This document shows positions 60,149 through 64,000 of a DNA stretch of 64,000 bases, piece by piece. The first letter of the stretch is position 1. Every line of letters starts with the position of its first letter. The translations under genes were made by a program, and so were the position numbers. Origin of the DNA: Natronoarchaeum mannanilyticum (GTDB taxonomy: Archaea; Halobacteriota; Halobacteria; Halobacteriales; Natronoarchaeaceae). The DNA lies in NCBI RefSeq assembly GCF_039522665.1, contig NZ_BAAADV010000001.1, positions 1,073,226-1,137,225 of the forward strand. The letters are read 5' to 3'. The notes under the pieces are model-generated. The model saw only the letters and a list, made by a program, of their open reading frames with translations. It had not been told where the DNA came from and did no database searches.

Positions 60149-61267
60149 GTGTACCTGCTGGAACTGGGCGGCGAGGACGACCGGTTCGCCGCCTGCGAAG
60201 CGAGGAGCGCGGCCGCGAGCGTCGAACTGCTCGCGCCGGGACTCGCCACCGCCGGCGCCGTCGAGCGCGAGCGCGTCGAGACGCTGGCGTACGCCCGCCG
60301 CGCGAGCGAGCTCGTCGGACTGGCCGACGCCGATGTCGAGAGCGCAAGCGCGTTGCTCTCGGCCGCAGCGGTCGATCGCGAGGGGTCGGTCGCCGTGCGC
60401 ACCGAGGACGTCCGGGGCTCGACCGGCGTCGACACCCAGCGCGTCGAGCGCGAACTCGGCGGCGTGCTGGTCGATCGCGGCTTCGACGTCGACCTCGACG
60501 ACCCCGACCACGTGCTGCGCGCGCTGTTTTCCGACCCGAGCGCCTGGGAGCGCGAGGGGCAACTCGACCCGCGCGACGCCGATGGCGCCACTGGAGGGAT
60601 CAGCCGCGGCGACGACCTTTCGATCGCCGACCGCGCGGTCGACGGCGAGGCGGTCTGCGCGCTGGGCTGGGTGACGGCAGAGAGCCGCCGCGACTTCGGC
60701 GAGCGCGCGCCGACCGATCGACCATTCTTCCAGCCCGGCAGCATGGACCCGCTGCTCGCGCGCGCGTTGGCCAACCTCGCCGGTGCGCGCCCCGGCGCGC
60801 TCGTCGTCGATCCGATGTGTGGCACCGGCGGCGTCCTGATCGAGGCGGGGCTGGCCGGCGCGGACGTGCTCGGCACCGACGCGCAGGCGAAGATGGCCCG
60901 CGGCGCGGCGCGAAACCTCGCCCACGCGCTGCCGACCGACGCCGCGTTCGGGACGGCGCGGGGCGACGCCACGCAGCTCCCGCTGCCGGACGACGCCGCC
61001 GACGCCGTGGTGTTCGACGCGCCGTACGGCCGGCAGTCGAAGATCGCCAACCTCGATCTCGCCGATCTGGTCGCCGGGGCGCTCGCGGAGGCCCGCCGGA
61101 TCGCTCCCAGAGCCGTCGTCGTCGCCGATCGGCCGTGGGACGCCGAAGCGCGGGCGGCCGGCTGGCGGATCGAGAATCGGTTCGAGCGGCGCGTCCACCG
61201 GTCGCTGGACCGGCACATTCTCGTGCTCGAACGCGACGACCGCGGGTCGGACGACGTTCCGAAGTGA
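60149..61267 (+). CDS. tRNA (guanine10-N2)-dimethyltransferase-like protein (TrmG10/TIGR01177 type)
   Basis: A 372-residue protein with an N-terminal THUMP-like/RNA-binding part (about 1-160) and a C-terminal SAM methyltransferase domain. The SAM site is VVDPMCGTGGVLIEAGLAGA, and the catalytic loop reads VFDAPYGRQSKI, which corresponds to the (D/N)PPY motif of amino-methyltransferases but has Ala for the first Pro. In archaea this enzyme methylates guanine-10 of tRNAs. The GTG at 60149 is chosen because it precedes the family start YLLELGGEDDRFAACEA. Confidence 0.86.
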   Translation: MYLLELGGEDDRFAACEARSAAASVELLAPGLATAGAVERERVETLAYARRASELVGLADADVESASALLSAAAVDREGSVAVRTEDVRGSTGVDTQRVERELGGVLVDRGFDVDLDDPDHVLRALFSDPSAWEREGQLDPRDADGATGGISRGDDLSIADRAVDGEAVCALGWVTAESRRDFGERAPTDRPFFQPGSMDPLLARALANLAGARPGALVVDPMCGTGGVLIEAGLAGADVLGTDAQAKMARGAARNLAHALPTDAAFGTARGDATQLPLPDDAADAVVFDAPYGRQSKIANLDLADLVAGALAEARRIAPRAVVVADRPWDAEARAAGWRIENRFERRVHRSLDRHILVLERDDRGSDDVPK

Positions 61268-61270
61268 GAA

Positions 61271-61639
61271 TCAGGCTGCGGCGTCGGGCGCGGACGGGTC
61301 GGCGTCGAACCACCGATCGCGGGCGATCGCCGCCGCCAAGGTGAGCGCGACGACGCCGATCCCGACCTCGCGAAGCGGCGTCCGGCCGACGGTCAGCGCG
61401 ACGGCGGCGTGGCCCGCCAGCGCGAGACAGATCGCGAGAGCGGCCGCGTTCCCGAGCGCGCCGACGTCGAGATCAGGATAGCGCCGCAGGACGCCGTACG
61501 TCAGCGCCAGACTGATGACGCTACTGGCGTACGCCGGCAGCGCCGTCGAATCGGTGACGGCGCCGATGCCGGGCATCGCGACGAACTTGACGCAGAGATC
61601 GAGCGCGAGCCAGACGGAGACGTTGCGGAGCAATCGCAT
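61271..61639 (-). CDS. Hypothetical membrane protein, about four helices
   Basis: A 122-residue protein with hydrophobic stretches at about 4-24, 30-52, 62-85 and 88-107, then an Asp/Pro/Ala tail. No family is recognised. It starts 4 nt after the rfcC stop codon on the same strand and ends next to a convergent methyltransferase gene, so it is probably co-transcribed with rfcC. The codon use matches the neighbours. Confidence 0.62.
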   Translation of the reverse strand: MRLLRNVSVWLALDLCVKFVAMPGIGAVTDSTALPAYASSVISLALTYGVLRRYPDLDVGALGNAAALAICLALAGHAAVALTVGRTPLREVGIGVVALTLAAAIARDRWFDADPSAPDAAA

Positions 61640-61643
61640 CGTC

Positions 61644-62648
61644 TCAGGCGATCTCGGGGATCCGCGAGAGCAGGTGCGAGACGTGCAGGCGGTCGTTGGT
61701 TCCCTCGGTGAGATCCAGATCGACCTCGCCGGCCGCGCGGTAGAGCTCGGCCTGCGCCCGATCGTCGTAGCGCGACTGGGCGACCGCGAGCACGTCGCGC
61801 AGGACCTCCTCGCCCTCCAGGCCCTCCTCGACGAGCAGGTCGTCGAGCGTCTTCCGGGCGTCGGTGAACTCCCCGGCCTCGGCGTCGTCGAGCATCTCCT
61901 CGATTCGATCCGTGGTGCCGACCTCGCCGAGGGTCTCGTAGGCGGCGTTCATCGTGATCTCGCCCTCCTGTTCGTAGGTCGTCTGTGTCCCGAGAATCGC
62001 CTTCCGGAGGTCGCCGGCCGCGTAGCCCGCGACGTACTCCAGACCGTCGGCGTCGTACTCGGCGTCCTCGTCGTCGGCGATGCCTTCGAGGACGGACACG
62101 ATCTCCTCGTGAGAGGGCGCCCGGACCGGCACGGGGAAACAGCGCGACCGGATCGGCGGGATGAGCTTGGTCGGCTGGCGCGTCGTCAGCACGAACTGGG
62201 TCGTCTTGTGGTGCTGTTCCATCACCCGGCGCAGCGCCTGCTGGAAGTCCTCGCGGACGGCCTCGGCGTTGTCCAGCAGGATCGTCTTGTACTCGCCCGA
62301 GACGGGCGCGTAGCTCGCCGACTCCTTGAGGACGTGGTTGATCATGTCCCGCTTGGCCATGTCGGACTTGCCCTCAAGGAACGAGGCGAACCGCGGGTCG
62401 TTCTTGATCTCGGTCTTCGTGCGATCGAAGAAGTCGGCGACGTTGATCTCGATCAGGTCGCTGTCGGGGTTCTCGTGGGCGGCGTCGGCCAGCGCGCGCA
62501 CCGCCGCGGTCTTGCCGCTGCCCGGCGGACCGTGCAACACGAGGTTGATCGGCTCGTCGACGCCCTCGGTCAGGTAGTCGCGCACGTCCTCCTGGGGGAG
62601 ATCCTCCAGGGCGGGCGCGTGCTCGTCGATCCACAGCGGCGGTTCCAT
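61644..62648 (-). CDS. rfcC: Replication factor C small subunit 2 (RfcC-like clamp-loader ATPase)
   Basis: A 334-residue AAA+ protein that helps load the PCNA sliding clamp. The Walker A motif GPPGSGKT is intact (residues 40-47). The Walker B region reads ILLDNAEAVRED, with Asn127 where the catalytic Glu would normally be; the arginine finger sequence SRC is present (168-170). So this subunit probably binds ATP but hydrolyses it poorly and contributes in trans, as expected of a secondary small subunit. Haloarchaea have RfcA, RfcB and RfcC; this matches RfcC. A small membrane gene follows. Confidence 0.88.
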   Translation of the reverse strand: MEPPLWIDEHAPALEDLPQEDVRDYLTEGVDEPINLVLHGPPGSGKTAAVRALADAAHENPDSDLIEINVADFFDRTKTEIKNDPRFASFLEGKSDMAKRDMINHVLKESASYAPVSGEYKTILLDNAEAVREDFQQALRRVMEQHHKTTQFVLTTRQPTKLIPPIRSRCFPVPVRAPSHEEIVSVLEGIADDEDAEYDADGLEYVAGYAAGDLRKAILGTQTTYEQEGEITMNAAYETLGEVGTTDRIEEMLDDAEAGEFTDARKTLDDLLVEEGLEGEEVLRDVLAVAQSRYDDRAQAELYRAAGEVDLDLTEGTNDRLHVSHLLSRIPEIA

Positions 62649-62770
62649 TACCCCCTCGTACGCCGTCCGTCAGTAAGAATCGGTCGGTCGGTGGCGGTCG
62701 CCCGCCCCGGCGACCCGGTTCGCGAACTGTGCGTTCTCCGCGTCGCGAGGTGACGAGGCGATCGCCCGCT

Positions 62771-64000
62771 TCAGGCGAACAGCGCCGCCGTCTCGTTGCC
62801 GTCGACGCCGGTCGCGTCGCCGTCGGTCTCGTTGGTCGTCCCGTCCGTCTCGTTCGTCTCGCCGTCGGTTTCGTCGTCGTCCATCGCGTCCGCGTCACCG
62901 TCAGTTACGGTAACTCCCGCGTCGTCGATGATGGGGACATCATCCTCGGTGTACGGACCATCCTCCTCGCCGTCGGTTTCGACGAAATCGTACGTTTCGT
63001 TGTCGTTGGTGTCCTGATGGGGCATCGCGATCAGCGTCTGGTCCTCCTCCAGGGCGTCCTGATCGAACTCGGCGCCCGGCACCATCTCCTCGTCGTACAG
63101 CTGGACCTCGACGTCCTCGTGTTCGCCGGGTTCGAGGTACTCGGAGGTGCCGACCACGCTGTCGACGACGACCTCATCGAACAGTGAGCTGTCGTGAATC
63201 GTCACGAATCCACCGTCGGGAAGACTGACGCTGTCGACAGTGACCGTGCTACCGTCGGTCTCCTGGTCCTCGAACGTCACGGCAGCCTCGGTCGGAGCCT
63301 CCTCTTCATCGTCTTCACCGTCGTCAGTGGGTGCCTCCGCCTCGTCATCTTCCTCCTCGACGTCGTACTCGATCTCCTGGCTGGTCAGTTCCTCGTCGTC
63401 CTCCGCGGAGAGGATGGCGACCTCGACGGTCGTGTCGCTCTCGATGGCCGGATCGAGCGTCAGCGTGTAGTCGAGGCGCTCCTCGACGGCGTTGAACGTC
63501 GGGCTTTCCGAGGTTTCGCCGTCGTAGTTGGCGACGACGTAGAAGTCCTCGCCGGCGGTGGCTTGGCCGATCTCGAGCGTCGTACCGTCACCGCTCTGGT
63601 CCTCGACGTCGAGCGTCGCGTTCGTCTCACCGTCGTCCTCTTCTTCCTCGTCAACCGGCGCGTCGTCCTCACCGTCCGCTTCCTCGTCGACGACCGTGAT
63701 CTCGGCGTCGTCGACCACGGCTTCCCCGTCCTCGGTGTACGGCCCGTCTTCCTCGCCGTCAGTCTCGAGGAAGTCGTAGGACTCGTTGTCGTTCGTGTCG
63801 AGGTGAGGCATCGCGATCAGCGTCTGGTTGTCCTCCAGAGCGTCCTGGTCGAACTCGGCGCCCGGCACCGTCTCTTCGTCGTACAGCTGTACTTCGACGT
63901 CCTCGTGTTCGCCGGGCTCGAGGTACTCGGAGCTGCCGACGACGCTGTCGAACGTCGCGCCCTCGAGCAGCGAGCTGTCGTGGATCGTGACGAACCCGCC
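62771..64000 (-). CDS. Secreted DUF7282-type repeat protein, C-terminal part (cut by window end)
   Basis: The frame is open to the window edge, so at least 409 residues are present and the N-terminus (probably a signal peptide) is missing. Two near-identical domains of about 95 residues (codons near 64000-63700 and about 63210-62930) each contain GGFVTIHDSSL, YLEPGEHEDVEVQLYDEE, PGAEFDQDAL and NDNE(S/T)YDF blocks, recognisable as DUF7282. Between them lies a third, different beta-rich segment (TLEIGQATAGEDFYVVANYD). The linkers are Asp/Glu-rich, and there are Asn-Glu-Thr sequons. It ends without a PGF-type sorting tail. Probably a cell-surface or extracellular protein. Confidence 0.82.
   Translation of the reverse strand, partial: GGFVTIHDSSLLEGATFDSVVGSSEYLEPGEHEDVEVQLYDEETVPGAEFDQDALEDNQTLIAMPHLDTNDNESYDFLETDGEEDGPYTEDGEAVVDDAEITVVDEEADGEDDAPVDEEEEDDGETNATLDVEDQSGDGTTLEIGQATAGEDFYVVANYDGETSESPTFNAVEERLDYTLTLDPAIESDTTVEVAILSAEDDEELTSQEIEYDVEEEDDEAEAPTDDGEDDEEEAPTEAAVTFEDQETDGSTVTVDSVSLPDGGFVTIHDSSLFDEVVVDSVVGTSEYLEPGEHEDVEVQLYDEEMVPGAEFDQDALEEDQTLIAMPHQDTNDNETYDFVETDGEEDGPYTEDDVPIIDDAGVTVTDGDADAMDDDETDGETNETDGTTNETDGDATGVDGNETAALFA

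Noticed and set aside
60193-60213. A GCGAAGCGAGGAGCGC-like stretch in the methyltransferase gene as a further palindromic element
   Set aside because: It resembles the loop of the element, but there are no matching arms and the sequence fits the protein family.
1-64000. CRISPR arrays, tRNA or rRNA genes, IS elements, integrases
   Set aside because: I found no evenly spaced direct repeats, no tRNA-like cloverleaf with a GGTTCRA arm outside coding regions, and no transposase-like proteins.

Overview
This window comes from the chromosome of a halophilic archaeon (class Halobacteria). The evidence is consistently very high G+C, strongly acidic predicted proteins, TATA-box promoters placed about 25-30 nt before start codons, Tat-dependent (twin-arginine) signal peptides, an archaeal TBP, a clamp-loader small subunit of the RfcC type, a HalOD1 protein, a bacterio-opsin-activator-like regulator, and many small zinc-ribbon proteins. 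I cannot name the genus from sequence alone. It is a housekeeping region: I saw no insertion sequence, integrase, CRISPR array, rRNA or tRNA.

Layout: 1-5 kb holds the end of a CstA-type transporter (cut by the window edge), a conserved hypothetical, a DUF5828-like protein, an orphan Tat lipoprotein binding protein and a PiT-family phosphate transporter. 5-12 kb holds a CNNM/CBS membrane protein, a redox pair (GST-N/glutaredoxin-like plus a redoxin without its peroxidatic Cys), two small membrane proteins, an SPFH/Band 7 protein and an NhaC antiporter. 12-19 kb holds uvrC, a PHP phosphoesterase, a degenerate-looking membrane histidine kinase and a DHH phosphoesterase. 18-32 kb is tetrapyrrole-rich: hemC-cobA-hemD in an overlapping operon, then hemL and hemB, interleaved with an Amt-GlnK fusion transporter, a cupin and two paralogous secreted proteins. 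31.7-38 kb holds a VapBC-like pair, a coupled 28-codon membrane peptide with conserved haloarchaeal hypotheticals, serB, a DUF502 protein, a DMT transporter and serA. 38-42.6 kb holds two tandem paralogous sensor histidine kinases. 43-50 kb holds thrC, a large Tat lipoprotein, HTH regulators, a TetR-MATE pair with an evident operator, and small Zn-ribbon proteins. 50-64 kb holds ahcY, glnA, an acidic secreted protein, an amidohydrolase of the MtaD/DadD type, hisG, HalOD1 and Bat-like regulators, tbp, a TrmG10-like tRNA methyltransferase, rfcC and the C-terminal part of a secreted repeat protein.

The genes form recognisable pathways. HemL, HemB, HemC, HemD and CobA take glutamate-1-semialdehyde to uroporphyrinogen III and precorrin-2. 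SerA and SerB are two of the three serine steps. Amt-GlnK and GlnA are ammonium uptake and assimilation. AhcY and the amidohydrolase can recycle S-adenosylhomocysteine and adenosine products.

The most unusual signal is a set of short perfect inverted repeats inside coding sequence. They share a geometry (7-8 nt arms around an 11-nt loop close to GAGCGAAGCGA) and are read in the same frame as an Asp-Glu-Arg-Ser-Glu-Ser-like peptide. They lie in the cstA tail, at the end of one histidine kinase and in the middle of a lipoprotein. A reverse-orientation relative sits in the N-box of the other histidine kinase with imperfect flanking direct repeats, and related hairpins build the linker of the Amt-GlnK fusion. 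This looks like an archaeal counterpart of protein-coding palindromic elements. A second notable arrangement is a leaderless-looking 31-codon upstream ORF whose stop codon overlaps the amt-glnK start.
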